Source of the DNA: Sulfuriferula sp.
Lineage (GTDB): Bacteria > Pseudomonadota > Gammaproteobacteria > Burkholderiales > Sulfuriferulaceae
DNA length: 64,000 nucleotides
NCBI GenBank assembly: GCA_013140765.1
Contig: JABFSE010000008.1
Location: 1 to 64,000, forward strand
Direction: 5' to 3'
The translations under genes were made by a program, and so were the position numbers. This document shows positions 19,018 to 29,340 of this stretch, piece by piece. The first letter of the stretch is position 1; each line of letters begins with the position of its first letter. The notes under the pieces were generated by a model, which saw nothing but the letters and a program-made list of their open reading frames with translations, was not told the DNA's origin and ran no database searches.

Positions 19018-19489
19018 ACAAAATACACACCGCTTCCGCCGCGATGCCTTCGCCGCGCCCTGTGAAGCCCAGTTTTTCTGTGGTCGTCGCTTTGACGTTG
19101 ACCGCGCTCACATTCACCCCTAAGTCCGCAGCGATATTGGCTTGCATGGTGGCAATATGCGGTGCCATTTTTGGGGCTTGGGCAATAATGGTGCAGTCTA
19201 AATTGCCTAGCTGGTAACCCTGAACGGCGATTAAATTGGCCACTTCGCGCAATAAGCGACGGCTGTCTATGCCCTTAAATCGCACATCGGTATCAGGGAA
19301 ATGCCGCCCTATGTCACCCAGCCCCGCCGCGCCTAACAGCGCATCACAGATGGCATGGAGCAATACGTCGGCATCAGAATGCCCTGCCAGACCCAGTTGA
19401 TAAGGAATCGCCACACCGCCTATTATCAAACGGCGCTCAGGTGCAAAAGCATGGACATCAAAGCCGTGCCCTATGCGTAAATTAGTCAT
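19007..19489 (-). CDS. ispF: 2-C-methyl-D-erythritol 2,4-cyclodiphosphate synthase
   Basis: IspF makes the cyclodiphosphate intermediate of the MEP isoprenoid pathway. The N-terminal [11 protein letters not shown] carries the zinc Asp and His, and [21 protein letters not shown] is the family signature. At 160 aa it is normal. It overlaps ispD by 8 nt; ispD-ispF adjacency is usual. Confidence 0.97.
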   Translation of the reverse strand: MTNLRIGHGFDVHAFAPERRLIIGGVAIPYQLGLAGHSDADVLLHAICDALLGAAGLGDIGRHFPDTDVRFKGIDSRRLLREVANLIAVQGYQLGNLDCTIIAQAPKMAPHIATMQANIAADLGVNVSAVNVKATTTEKLGFTGRGEGIAAEAVCILYAK

Positions 19490-20177
19490 TTGCCTGCTCC
19501 AAAATCGCCTGCGCTAATATCAATTGCGCCATGCGTAAATCGTTAGGATAAGTCACTTTGAAATTACTGCTATCCGCCGCGACCAGTAAAGGATGATGCC
19601 CCAATGCTTCAACCGCGCTGGCTTCGTCGGTAGGTACACCGCCTGCATTCAATGCCTGCTGTAATACACCATGCCGAAACATCTGCGGCGTTTGCGCTTG
19701 CCACAAGCCATCACGCGGCTCGGTGTGAGCGACATGCGAATCTGATGCCCGCTTGAGCGTATCCGCTACAGGTATCGCCAGCAAACCGCCGATTTCCGTT
19801 TCATTCACCGCTGTTATCAATTTAGCTATCAATGCTACCGTCAAACATGGCCGCGCCGCATCGTGAACCAGCACCCAGTCTTGTGCGTCTGCCGCCATAG
19901 CCGCCAAGCCGTTGGTCACACTTTCAGCCCGCGTCGCGCCACCACAACGCAACACCTGCAATTTATCGCCAAATTCACCCCAACCATAGCCTTGCCACCC
20001 GCTATCATCCGCCGCCAGCACCACATAGACTTTATCAATTAACGGTGACGCGACCATAGACCGCACCGCGTAATAAATCATAGGATGCCCTGCAATATCC
20101 AGATACTGCTTGGGCAAATCCACGCCCATGCGCGAGCCTGTGCCTGCGGCGGGTATCAAGCCGATATAATGCGTCAT
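19482..20177 (-). CDS. ispD: 2-C-methyl-D-erythritol 4-phosphate cytidylyltransferase
   Basis: IspD transfers CMP to MEP in isoprenoid synthesis. The nucleotide-binding start [19 protein letters not shown], the motif [10 protein letters not shown] and the substrate loop of the 231-residue protein are typical. It overlaps mobB by 4 nt and ispF by 8 nt, indicating one transcript. Confidence 0.97.
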   Translation of the reverse strand: MTHYIGLIPAAGTGSRMGVDLPKQYLDIAGHPMIYYAVRSMVASPLIDKVYVVLAADDSGWQGYGWGEFGDKLQVLRCGGATRAESVTNGLAAMAADAQDWVLVHDAARPCLTVALIAKLITAVNETEIGGLLAIPVADTLKRASDSHVAHTEPRDGLWQAQTPQMFRHGVLQQALNAGGVPTDEASAVEALGHHPLLVAADSSNFKVTYPNDLRMAQLILAQAILEQAND

Positions 20178-20665
20178 AACAAATTAGCTTTCAAATAGGC
20201 ATACACTAGGGCAGGTTGGTTCAAATCCAGTTGGGGTAAATCAGTCGCAACAACGTTATCCGTTACCACTGCCATTATCGCATTGTCGTCCTGATATAGG
20301 CTAGGCTTGCCCAAAGCCGCGCGGTAAATTTCCAGCTTGGGCACATTGGCAAATTTGCAACCCTCGATGAGCACCACATCGCACGGACTGAGCTTAGTCA
20401 GCAATTCATCCAGACTGGGAACGTTCTCATCGTGCAACTCATGCAGCAACGCCCAGCGCTGATTGGAAGCCAGCAATACCTCGCCCGCGCCTGCCGCCCG
20501 ATGCCGCCAGCTATCCTTGCCGACTTTATCGAGGTCAAAATCATGATGCGTATGCTTAATCGTCGCCACCCGCAAGCCGTCAGCCGTCATCAAGCAGATT
20601 AACTGCTCGATTAAGGTCGTTTTACCGCTACCGCTCCACCCTGCAAAACCCACTATATTCATCAT
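20174..20665 (-). CDS. mobB: Molybdopterin-guanine dinucleotide biosynthesis adapter MobB
   Basis: This 163-residue P-loop GTPase begins IVGFAGWSGSGKTTLIEQLI and has the KHTHHDFDLDKVGKDSWRH motif and VLIEGCKF, all diagnostic of MobB. It assists MobA in attaching GMP to molybdopterin. It heads the ispDF operon and diverges from moaA, so two molybdenum-cofactor genes share one 132-bp intergenic region. Confidence 0.93.
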   Translation of the reverse strand: MMNIVGFAGWSGSGKTTLIEQLICLMTADGLRVATIKHTHHDFDLDKVGKDSWRHRAAGAGEVLLASNQRWALLHELHDENVPSLDELLTKLSPCDVVLIEGCKFANVPKLEIYRAALGKPSLYQDDNAIMAVVTDNVVATDLPQLDLNQPALVYAYLKANLL

Positions 20666-20797
20666 GCACTGTCATTCAACAAAACCTAGCGATACTAGCA
20701 TATTCACACCCTCGCAAAAAGCCGCAACACACATCAGGCTTTTATTAAGTGGGCAAATAGGTTATATTCTTAAATATCTAACGCCCACCCATCCACT

Positions 20798-21787
20798 ATG
20801 ACCATCCCCATATTATCTGACCCTTTTGGTCGCCGCATCGAATATCTGCGCCTCTCCGTCACTGACCGTTGTGACCTGCGTTGTAGCTATTGTATGCCTG
20901 AAGATTTTAAGGGATTTGAAGAGCCTGCGGATTGGCTCACGTTTGACGAAATCGAACGGCTATTAGGCGCATTTGCACGGCTAGGCTTGCAACGCGTGCG
21001 CATGACAGGCGGTGAGCCGCTATTGCGCCGCCACCTGCCCGAACTCGCCGCACGCATTGCCGCCTTACCCAACATCAACGATTTATCGCTCTCAACTAAC
21101 GCCACGCAATTAGACAAACACGCCACCGCGCTTAAAGCCGCAGGTGTCAGCCGTATCAACGTCAGCCTAGATTCACTCCAGCCCGAACGCATCAAAGCCA
21201 TTACAGGGCGCGACGCATTGCCTGATATTTTGAATGGTCTGGCGCACGCCAAGGCAGCTGGATTCTCCCCCATCAAAATCAACATGGTGGCAATGAAAGG
21301 CACGAACGACGACGAAATCGACGACATGGTGGCGTTCTGCATAGAACAGGGATTTACCCTGCGCTTAATAGAAACCATGCCCATAGGCGATACGGGGCGC
21401 AACACTGCTTATCTCGATTTACAGCCTGTCAAAGCACGATTGGCAGACAAATTCGGCTTAATCGAAGCCAGTTTCCACGGCACAGGCGCAGGCCCAGCTC
21501 GCTACCTCGCTACGCCTGATGGCGCGTTTTCCGTAGGCTTTATCACGCCGATTTCGCAACACTTCTGTGCAACCTGCAACCGCGTGCGCTTGTCTGTCGA
21601 TGGCACACTGTATTTATGTCTGGGACAAGACGATAAATTCGAGTTCCGCCCGCTACTGCGCGGCGGGATTAGCGACACGGAGCTTGAAGATGCTATCCGC
21701 CTAGCCCTCACCCACAAACCAGAACGCCACGAGTTCCTCGAACAGCCGCATAAAATACTACGCTTTATGTCTATGACAGGCGGTTAA
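20798..21787 (+). CDS. moaA: GTP 3',8-cyclase MoaA
   Basis: MoaA is a radical SAM enzyme starting molybdenum cofactor synthesis from GTP. The first 4Fe-4S cluster motif is CDLRCSYCMPE; the second uses FCATCNRVRLS and the later Cys in LYLCLGQ; RMTGGEPLLR is the SAM-binding motif. The C-terminal GG (MSMTGG), needed for catalysis in the family, is present. 329 aa, normal length. No Moco riboswitch structure was recognised upstream. Confidence 0.97.
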   Translation: MTIPILSDPFGRRIEYLRLSVTDRCDLRCSYCMPEDFKGFEEPADWLTFDEIERLLGAFARLGLQRVRMTGGEPLLRRHLPELAARIAALPNINDLSLSTNATQLDKHATALKAAGVSRINVSLDSLQPERIKAITGRDALPDILNGLAHAKAAGFSPIKINMVAMKGTNDDEIDDMVAFCIEQGFTLRLIETMPIGDTGRNTAYLDLQPVKARLADKFGLIEASFHGTGAGPARYLATPDGAFSVGFITPISQHFCATCNRVRLSVDGTLYLCLGQDDKFEFRPLLRGGISDTELEDAIRLALTHKPERHEFLEQPHKILRFMSMTGG

Positions 21788-21803
21788 CCTCCCTCACAAA
21801 CTA

Positions 21804-22817
21804 TCATGCAACATACTTATCTATGCGCTGTTGATGATGTTTTTTGTCAACGTCAGACAAGAATGACGCGGCAATAGAATGACGCGCTAAAGTAACCATA
21901 TCCGCAGGTGTTAATGCTAATGACTGCTGTACGGCCAACAAGTTATCCAGTACATAGCCACCAAAATAAGCAGGATCATCCGAGCTCACTGTCACGCACA
22001 AACCGCGATCTAGCAAACGTTTAAGATTATGTGCGGACATTTGCGCGAATACCGCTAGTTTCGTATTCGATAACGGGCACACGGTGAGTGGTATTTGCGT
22101 CGCCACTAAGTGTGCGCACAAGGCATCATCAGCCTCGCAACCCACACCGTGATCTATACGTGACGCCTGCAAATCATTGAGGGCTTCCCAAATATACGCA
22201 GGTGGTCCTTCTTCGCCTGCATGAGCAACTGTCAATAAACCAGCGGCACGCGCTAGGGCAAATACGCGCGAAAACTTAGACGGTGGATGCCCATTTTCAC
22301 TAGAATCTAATCCTACTGCACAAAAATGCTGACGGTACGGCATCAATGCTTGCAAAGTCAACATTGCGGCATCTTCGCTTAAATGACGTAAAAAACACGG
22401 TATTAAGCGATAAGTGATGCCAAATACACGTTCACCCATCGCCAATGCGCGAGTTATTCCCTCAAATACCACATCCAAAGAAATACCACGCTCGGTATGG
22501 CTTTGCGGGTCAAAGAAAATTTCTGTGTGCACCACACCATCCGCATGAGCGCGGTGTAAATAAGCGTAAGTCAGCTGAAAGAAATCATCTGCATCAATCA
22601 AGACTTGCACACCCTGATAATAAATATCCAAAAATGACTGTAAATTAGAAAAATTATACGCATTACGCAATGCCGCGACATCAGAATACGGCAAACTAAT
22701 GCCATGTTTAGCAGCTAAATCAAACACCATTTCAGGCTCTAGCGTACCCTCGATGTGTAAATGCAACTCTGCTTTTGGTAACGCTCGTACAAAGGTAACA
22801 TTATCTGTATCTGTCAT
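21804..22817 (-). CDS. add: Adenosine/adenine deaminase family protein
   Basis: This 337-residue metal-dependent deaminase of the amidohydrolase superfamily has zinc ligands in KAELHLHIEGTLEP and TVAHAGEEG, the catalytic Glu in the latter, RIDHGVGCEAD, and the zinc Asp in VTVSSDDPAYFG. It would convert adenosine to inosine, or adenine to hypoxanthine: the PxYFGGY-type ending is shared with adenine deaminases, so substrate is uncertain. GGAAAAC precedes the ATG. It converges on moaA and is separated from prmC by a terminator. Confidence 0.88.
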   Translation of the reverse strand: MTDTDNVTFVRALPKAELHLHIEGTLEPEMVFDLAAKHGISLPYSDVAALRNAYNFSNLQSFLDIYYQGVQVLIDADDFFQLTYAYLHRAHADGVVHTEIFFDPQSHTERGISLDVVFEGITRALAMGERVFGITYRLIPCFLRHLSEDAAMLTLQALMPYRQHFCAVGLDSSENGHPPSKFSRVFALARAAGLLTVAHAGEEGPPAYIWEALNDLQASRIDHGVGCEADDALCAHLVATQIPLTVCPLSNTKLAVFAQMSAHNLKRLLDRGLCVTVSSDDPAYFGGYVLDNLLAVQQSLALTPADMVTLARHSIAASFLSDVDKKHHQQRIDKYVA

Positions 22818-22826
22818 TTGTTTTCC

Positions 22827-22862
22827 TAAAAAAACACGGACTAGCTGTTACGCTGTCCGTGT
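22827..22862 (-). terminator. Intrinsic terminator of the hemA-prfA-prmC operon
   Basis: Read on the minus strand, ACACGGAC, a 13-nt loop and GTCCGTGT are followed by a T-run (TTTTTT) about 30 bp after the prmC stop. It insulates the add gene. Confidence 0.92.
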
Positions 22863-22893
22863 AAGGTAAAACGCCGAATGGCATCCCGCCCAG

Positions 22894-23739
22894 TCAAACT
22901 TTTCGCCCCCAGCTCACCCGCGCAACATTGCTTAGGTCTTGCTCACTATGGATGTCGGCGTAGCCTGCTTGAGCAAGGTATTCGCGAACAATAGCGGCTT
23001 GGTTGTAACCGTGTTCGAGTAACAAATAGCCGTTTTGCGCTAAGTATTGCGGGGCATGTTTGATAATTTTTTGTAGGTCGTCCAAGCCTGTGATCCCTGC
23101 GGTTAAGGCGGAGATGGGCTCGTGTTGGAGCTGTTGCAAATGCGCGTCATGTTCAGCAATATAAGGTGGGTTGCTGACGATTACATCAAATTGCTCGCTG
23201 GTGGGGATGGCTAAAAACCAATCGCTGGCGATAAATGTCACATTGATTACACCTAATTTAACGGCATTAGCTAGTGCGACAGTTAAAGCAGCGGCACTTT
23301 TATCGACGGCAATGACGTGACTTAATGGACGCGACTGGGCAATGCTGATAGCAATCGCCCCGCTACCTGTGCCTAAATCCAGTATCCGTGCAGGGCTATC
23401 TGTGGGGATGCGTGCTAACGCGGATTCGACTAGCAATTCAGTATCGGGGCGCGGTATTAACACATCGGGTGTGACGGTGAAGCACATACCGTAAAACTCT
23501 TTTTCGCCAAAGATATAGGCGATGGGTTCGGCTAACAAGCGTCGCTGAAACAGCAATTGATAGCTTGCCATATTTTCCGCGCTTAATTCACTATCATCGT
23601 ATGCGATTAACCAAGCGCGGCTCACTTGCATGACGTGCGCCAATAGCAATTGCACTTCAAACCGCGCCTCGGTGATAGGCAATGCCAGCACCGTGGCTAA
23701 GTGCGCCGCGTCGGCTTGCAATAGTGCGCGGATTTGCAT
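22894..23739 (-). CDS. prmC: Release factor glutamine methyltransferase PrmC
   Basis: PrmC (HemK) methylates the GGQ glutamine of release factors. The SAM-binding motif ILDLGTGSGAIAI and the catalytic NPPY motif in IVSNPPYIAEHD are present, as is the N-terminal helical domain ending with LIPRPDTELLVE. 281 aa. Its ATG follows the prfA stop directly, so enzyme and substrate are co-expressed. Confidence 0.96.
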   Translation of the reverse strand: MQIRALLQADAAHLATVLALPITEARFEVQLLLAHVMQVSRAWLIAYDDSELSAENMASYQLLFQRRLLAEPIAYIFGEKEFYGMCFTVTPDVLIPRPDTELLVESALARIPTDSPARILDLGTGSGAIAISIAQSRPLSHVIAVDKSAAALTVALANAVKLGVINVTFIASDWFLAIPTSEQFDVIVSNPPYIAEHDAHLQQLQHEPISALTAGITGLDDLQKIIKHAPQYLAQNGYLLLEHGYNQAAIVREYLAQAGYADIHSEQDLSNVARVSWGRKV

Positions 23740-24816
23740 TTATTCGCCCATAGCGGCGAGTAACTCGGCCTGATGTTCGGTTGCCAAGCCTGATAGTAAT
23801 TCGTCTAAATCGCCGTCCATAATCGCGTCGATTTTATACAGTGTCAGATTGATACGATGATCGGTAATGCGCCCTTGTGGGAAATTATAGGTGCGGATAC
23901 GCTCTGAACGGTCGCCACTGCCTATCAAGGATTTGCGCGTTGCGGCTTCTTTGGAGGCAATTTCACGCAATTGCTTGTCTTTAATCCGCGCCGCCAGCAC
24001 TGACAAGGCTTGTGCTTTATTTTTATGTTGTGAGCGGTCGTCTTGGCACTCCACCACGATGCCTGTGGGAATATGCGTGATACGCACCGCTGAGTCGGTT
24101 TTATTGATGTGCTGCCCACCCGCACCACTGGCGCGATAAGTGTCGATGCGCAAATCGGCAGGATTCAGATTCACCTCAGCCACTTCGTCAGCTTCGGGCA
24201 TCACCGCAACGGTACACGCTGAAGTATGTATGCGCCCTTGTGTTTCTGTCGCAGGCACACGCTGTACGCGGTGACCGCCCGATTCAAATTTCAAGCGCGA
24301 ATACGCACCGCGCCCGATAATTTTTAAGATGACTTCTTTATAGCCGCCCAATTCGCTCATAGATTCAGAGATAATCTCCACTTTCCAACGTTGGCGTTCA
24401 GCAAAGCGGGTGTACATGCGGAACAAATCTGCCGAAAATAAAGCCGACTCGTCACCGCCCGTACCTGCGCGGATTTCCAGAAATATATTGCGCTCGTCAT
24501 TGGGGTCTTTAGGCAGCAATTCTGTTTGCAAGGATAGCTCTAGTGCTTGCAAACGTGCTTTACCGTCGCTAATTTCCAGCTCGGCTAACTCTTTCATTTC
24601 GGCATCGCCCAGCATTTCCTGTGCGCCTGCTATATCCGCTTCTGTCCGCGTATAGGCGCGATACAGTGCCACCACAGGCTCGATTTCGGCATGTTCGCGG
24701 GTGAGTTTGCGGTAGTTATCCATGCTATTCGTCGCTGTTTCCAACGATAACAAACGGTCGATTTCATCTAAGCGTTCAGTTAACTGTGCGAGTTTGTTCA
24801 GTAAGGTAAGTTTCAT
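23740..24816 (-). CDS. prfA: Peptide chain release factor 1
   Basis: RF1 terminates translation at UAA and UAG. The GGQ motif ([17 protein letters not shown]) and the codon-recognition PxT region ([10 protein letters not shown]) are intact. 358 aa, normal. It overlaps hemA by 4 nt and abuts prmC, the classic hemA-prfA-prmC order. Confidence 0.97.
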   Translation of the reverse strand: MKLTLLNKLAQLTERLDEIDRLLSLETATNSMDNYRKLTREHAEIEPVVALYRAYTRTEADIAGAQEMLGDAEMKELAELEISDGKARLQALELSLQTELLPKDPNDERNIFLEIRAGTGGDESALFSADLFRMYTRFAERQRWKVEIISESMSELGGYKEVILKIIGRGAYSRLKFESGGHRVQRVPATETQGRIHTSACTVAVMPEADEVAEVNLNPADLRIDTYRASGAGGQHINKTDSAVRITHIPTGIVVECQDDRSQHKNKAQALSVLAARIKDKQLREIASKEAATRKSLIGSGDRSERIRTYNFPQGRITDHRINLTLYKIDAIMDGDLDELLSGLATEHQAELLAAMGE

Positions 24817-26063
24817 TCTTGGTGTAACGAGTAAAGCCTAGACAACGTGGCTACTAAGGCTAGTCGCTCATTGTCATCGGCGTGATTAAGTGCGTGGGTA
24901 GGATGATGCAAAAATTTATTGGTAATGCTATGTGATAGTGCCTCTAATACTTGTACTGGGTCATCGCCTTTTGCCAGCATTTTAAGTGCGCGTTCGACTT
25001 CATGGCGGCGCACACGCTCGGCTTGGTCGCGTAAACTACGTATGGTGGGCACTAATTCACGGGTATCTAGCCAGTGAGCAAAATCCTGCACGCAGACATT
25101 GATAATCGCCTCCGCCTGTCCGACTTGCGCGATACGGCTTTCCATGCCTTGCTTGACGATGCTGGCTAAATCATCCACGCTGTACAAAAACACATCGGCT
25201 AAATCGCCCACTTCCGCCTCTATGTCGCGTGGCACTGCCAAATCCACCATGAACATAGGACGGTGACGACGCGCTTTCAAAGCACGCTCGACCATGCCTT
25301 TACCCAATATTGGCAACTGACTGGCGGTGCTGGTAACGACAATATCATAACGCGCTAGGTGTTCAGGTAAATCCTGCAAACCTATCGCGCTACCCTGATA
25401 GCGTTCCGCCAATAAACGCGCGCGTTCCACGGTGCGATTTGCCACCATGATATGCTTAGGCTGACGCGCGCCAAAATGCGCGGCACACAACTCTATCATC
25501 TCGCCTGCGCCGATAAACAATACATTTTGCTCGCTAATGCTAGGGAAAATCCGCTCCGCCAAACGCACAGAAGCCGCCGCCATCGAAACCGAATTTGCGC
25601 CGATTTCAGTCGCCGTGCGCACCTCTTTTGCCGCCGCAAAAGTCTGTTGGAACAACTTATGCAATACCGTACCCATCGTGCCTGCTTGTTCTGCCGCTTT
25701 AGCAGCTAAACGCATTTGTCCTAATATCTGCGTTTCACCCAGCACCATAGAATCCAAGCCCGAAGCCACGCGAAAAGCATGACGTGCCGCCTCTACCTGT
25801 GGCAGAACATAAAGATAAGGCGTAATAACATGCCGCTCTAATTGATGATACTGCGCCAACCAACTGACCGCCGCATCCTGATTCGCCGCATTACAATACA
25901 ACTCAGTACGATTACACGTTGACAGTATCGCCACCTCTTTCATTGCCCCCGACGACATGGCATCATGCAAAGCAGCGTTCATACCATCAGCATGAAAAGC
26001 CACCTGCTCACGGACATGAACAGGTGCAGTTGCGTGATTCACACCGATAGCTAATAAACGCAT
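24813..26063 (-). CDS. hemA: Glutamyl-tRNA reductase
   Basis: HemA reduces glutamyl-tRNA to glutamate-1-semialdehyde, the first committed step of C5 haem synthesis. The catalytic Cys is in [13 protein letters not shown], the tRNA and substrate motif in [15 protein letters not shown], and the NADPH fold in [12 protein letters not shown]. 416 aa. It overlaps prfA by 4 nt and lies 3 nt after the PBP gene, with hemF just beyond. Confidence 0.97.
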   Translation of the reverse strand: MRLLAIGVNHATAPVHVREQVAFHADGMNAALHDAMSSGAMKEVAILSTCNRTELYCNAANQDAAVSWLAQYHQLERHVITPYLYVLPQVEAARHAFRVASGLDSMVLGETQILGQMRLAAKAAEQAGTMGTVLHKLFQQTFAAAKEVRTATEIGANSVSMAAASVRLAERIFPSISEQNVLFIGAGEMIELCAAHFGARQPKHIMVANRTVERARLLAERYQGSAIGLQDLPEHLARYDIVVTSTASQLPILGKGMVERALKARRHRPMFMVDLAVPRDIEAEVGDLADVFLYSVDDLASIVKQGMESRIAQVGQAEAIINVCVQDFAHWLDTRELVPTIRSLRDQAERVRRHEVERALKMLAKGDDPVQVLEALSHSITNKFLHHPTHALNHADDNERLALVATLSRLYSLHQE

Positions 26064-26066
26064 GGC

Positions 26067-29000
26067 TTAATACGCCTCGCCTGTTGGACGACGCTCTTCT
26101 ATGGGCGCAGGGGCTTGTTGTGGCGCGATGGGCGGCACATTGGCAGGTGCAACAGGCTGAGGTGGTATAGGCACGGGTTTAACAATCGGCTTGGCTTCTG
26201 GCTTATTAGGAGTGGTCAACGTAGGCGTAGGCGTTAAATGCGGTACTATTTTTGCCTCACTCTCAGGCGCAGGCGACGGTGTCACTGGGATGGGTTGCGA
26301 CTGCACTGGGTCTTCTACCGACTCAAGCGGGTCGTCCATTTCCATCTCTGGTGCTACTTTAACGATACGGCTAGGGGCTAATACGGCAGACAATTGCGGA
26401 CTCATGGCTTTAATCAATTGCGCAGGTAATGAACTGGTAAAATGATATTTAGCCCCTTCTTCCCCGCGCACTATAGCCGTCATCGTGCCAAAGAATTTTT
26501 CCCCAATAAAAAACACCATGGTGGCAGTACGGTTCACCACCCGCGACGACACCACATTACCACTGGCATCTACGGTATCAAAGCGATGATCGCCTGTTCC
26601 TGTTTTACCACCCATAATCAATGGCTTGCCGTCATTATCCTTAAACACGCCACGTAACCGTCCCGCCGTTCCTTGCTCCACAACACCTTGCAAAGCACGC
26701 CGCACGACAACAGTCAACTCAACGGGCAATAAACGTTCACCTTGCGGCTTTTTACGCGTAAATACGGTTTCGTAAGGTGTGCCTGCGGCAAAATGCAGTT
26801 TTTCGATAGAGACAGCGGGCACGCGCACGCCATTATTCACTAAAATACCCATTAACTCAGCCAATGCGGCAGGTCTGTCGGCAGACGTGCCGATGGCGGT
26901 GGCGTAAGACGGCACTAAACTATCAAATGGATAGCCTAGTCGTTTCCAGTCTTGATAAATTTTCTCGAACGATTCAACCTCCAGCAAGCTACGTATGCGT
27001 ATATCCTGCGCATTTTTACGCCCTGTGCTAAATAACCACTTATACACGCCTATACGCTGTTCACGGCTGGCCGCTACTACCGTGTCAAACGTGTGTTGCG
27101 GGTGCTCACGCAGGTACGAAACCAGCCATAATTCCAACGGATGCACTTGCGCAATGTAGCCTAAATCGGCTAATGAGTACGCATTAGGTGCGTATTGCGC
27201 ATATAAATTTGCTAATGCGCTATCGCTTAAACTTTCTCCCGTTGCACTACGGCTACGCATAAATTTAGTAAAACTCGCCAAATTTTCATCAGGGGCTAAA
27301 TAGCGGAATACAGCGGCTAAACGGCGTGGGGTCGGGTGGATTTTATTAAGTAAAGTTTCACTGACTTGCGCTGGCGTTTGGGTACGGTATTTTTTATAAA
27401 AGCGCAGTAAATACGCCTGTCCTTCTTTGTCCGCAAAGCGTTCCAGATAGGTGCGTCGCGCAGGGTTATTAGCATCTTCTAGCACGCGACCTGCGACACC
27501 TGGCGTTTGTGCCATGTAATACAGGCTAATATCACGCATCAAACGTACATAAACCAGATTAACCGAGTTACGCGTTGCCGCCCACAAATCCATCACCCGA
27601 CCATTGTCGTCTTTATTAAAATTGACGAAACGGTGCAAGCCACCACCTGTAAAAAACGCCTGCGACGGATCAGCCGAGTATTGCCGCGCCATCGCCGCCT
27701 CTAACATCGGTGTCAGTGACTTATCCTTAGCTTGCAAATAATAATTCACCGCCCAACTACTAATCGCATCACTCGCTGTTGTCGCTTGTGCACGTAATTG
27801 TTCTGCACTTAGTTTTTGATACTGCTGATGCAAGCTGCTGACAATTTCCAAATAACTAATCAGCGTGCGCAATTTTGCCGTAGAGCCTAAATCCAGCTTC
27901 GCACCTTTGTTAATATCAAAAGGCTGATTCAAATTATCCGCCTGTATGCGCAACAACGCGCCTTGCGGGGTCATTTCGTAGAGCGTGAAACTATAAATAA
28001 TTTTACTTAAATCATTGTCTGGATTAAGCAAGTTTTTACCGTACATGCCGACTTTACTTGCGCCTTCGGTGCTATTCAAGCTCACTAAAAACTGGCTAAC
28101 GCTTTTTTGCGCGGCGGCATTGAGCGTGCTGTCGGCGGTCACATCGTATCTATCTAAATCATATAAACGCGGTACGCCGAGCAAATTAGCCAAGCGTGAA
28201 CGCACTGCATTAGCCGCCTTTTGCTCAATAAACGCATTGTTTTGTAACGGTCGTTGTATATTAAACGTCAGCGGGGCTTGCAATGCCACATCGCGCAAAG
28301 CCGCGCTAATAACACCTTCACGTGCTAATAAGCGTAAATGCACATTAGTGTTTTCTGCTAACGCTTTATGATTCACATTGAGATAATACGACGGTTTGCG
28401 TTGCGCAATAATCAAAGACAGTACGTGTTTATACGCGTTGCCTGTTTCCGTGTCGGCATGATTAGCGCGTAATAATTGATTAACCCGATTAAAGTCCAGC
28501 CCGTACCAAGCCCACAAAGCGTCTGGCAAACCGATGACTTCACCAAATTTAGGTGCGGCAGATAACGGCACGGTATTCAAATAATCCAGCACCAAACGTT
28601 GCCGTGTGGGTAAGGTTTGCGCACCATCTAAATAAGCACGTACCGAGGCGGATGCCATTTGTTGCCACTTATCCTGCACCGTCATGGTTAAACCATCAGG
28701 CGAATGGCGGTATTTTTCTATTTGCGTCGCCAAGGTACTGCCGCCAGGCACATCGTGCGATGGGTTCACTAGCTGTATGAGTTTATCCAGTACCGCTTGC
28801 GCTAATCTATCCCACTCGACCGCAGGGTTGCGTTTGGGGTTATCGGTTGAAAGTAACTCACGGTTTTCGACGAACAATAAACTATCACGTACTAACGGCG
28901 GGATAGCCTGGAAATCAGCATAAACGCGTTGTGGTGTCTTGCTATCAAAGAGCACATCGCCAACCGCGTCGGTCAACTTTAAGCCCGCCTGATCTTTTTC

Positions 29001-29336
29001 GTGAAAAGGCAAATTCAGCCCTTGATGCGCCATTTGCCGCATAGCGGGACTAATTCGCGCTTGTTGGCTGATTTCAAAACCTTGATCTAATAAACGCTGA
29101 GTCACGTCAGGCATCGCCACATAACCCATGCGTATATCAGCAGGTCCTGTGCTCGGGTAAGCAACATCACGACTCGCACCCGCTTCAGCTTTATAGTGCA
29201 TTTTTGCCGCGTAAGCCGTCAGGTATTCCGCTTGCAAGGTTGAGGTGTTAAATTCCCACACCAACAATCCAGCCAGCGCACCCACAACGATAACGCCTGT
29301 GGCGGCCAATCCATAATATAGACGCTTAGATGCCAT
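26067..29336 (-). CDS. Large bifunctional penicillin-binding protein (GT51 plus transpeptidase)
   Basis: This 1089-residue inner-membrane protein has one N-terminal membrane anchor (GLAATGVIVVGALAGLLVW). A GT51-type glycosyltransferase domain has the catalytic Glu in FVENRELL (about 157) and GGSTLATQ (198-205). A transpeptidase domain follows with GSTAKL (SxxK serine), NSVN (SxN-like) and KTGTG. The C-terminal 80 residues are a Pro-rich tail (PVPIPPQPVAPANVPP). It would polymerise and cross-link peptidoglycan. Both GT motifs deviate from EDRxFxxH and GxSTxTQQ, so it belongs to a divergent PBP1 clade. It sits between hemF and hemA. Confidence 0.85.
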   Translation of the reverse strand: MASKRLYYGLAATGVIVVGALAGLLVWEFNTSTLQAEYLTAYAAKMHYKAEAGASRDVAYPSTGPADIRMGYVAMPDVTQRLLDQGFEISQQARISPAMRQMAHQGLNLPFHEKDQAGLKLTDAVGDVLFDSKTPQRVYADFQAIPPLVRDSLLFVENRELLSTDNPKRNPAVEWDRLAQAVLDKLIQLVNPSHDVPGGSTLATQIEKYRHSPDGLTMTVQDKWQQMASASVRAYLDGAQTLPTRQRLVLDYLNTVPLSAAPKFGEVIGLPDALWAWYGLDFNRVNQLLRANHADTETGNAYKHVLSLIIAQRKPSYYLNVNHKALAENTNVHLRLLAREGVISAALRDVALQAPLTFNIQRPLQNNAFIEQKAANAVRSRLANLLGVPRLYDLDRYDVTADSTLNAAAQKSVSQFLVSLNSTEGASKVGMYGKNLLNPDNDLSKIIYSFTLYEMTPQGALLRIQADNLNQPFDINKGAKLDLGSTAKLRTLISYLEIVSSLHQQYQKLSAEQLRAQATTASDAISSWAVNYYLQAKDKSLTPMLEAAMARQYSADPSQAFFTGGGLHRFVNFNKDDNGRVMDLWAATRNSVNLVYVRLMRDISLYYMAQTPGVAGRVLEDANNPARRTYLERFADKEGQAYLLRFYKKYRTQTPAQVSETLLNKIHPTPRRLAAVFRYLAPDENLASFTKFMRSRSATGESLSDSALANLYAQYAPNAYSLADLGYIAQVHPLELWLVSYLREHPQHTFDTVVAASREQRIGVYKWLFSTGRKNAQDIRIRSLLEVESFEKIYQDWKRLGYPFDSLVPSYATAIGTSADRPAALAELMGILVNNGVRVPAVSIEKLHFAAGTPYETVFTRKKPQGERLLPVELTVVVRRALQGVVEQGTAGRLRGVFKDNDGKPLIMGGKTGTGDHRFDTVDASGNVVSSRVVNRTATMVFFIGEKFFGTMTAIVRGEEGAKYHFTSSLPAQLIKAMSPQLSAVLAPSRIVKVAPEMEMDDPLESVEDPVQSQPIPVTPSPAPESEAKIVPHLTPTPTLTTPNKPEAKPIVKPVPIPPQPVAPANVPPIAPQQAPAPIEERRPTGEAY

Positions 29337-29340
29337 AAAA

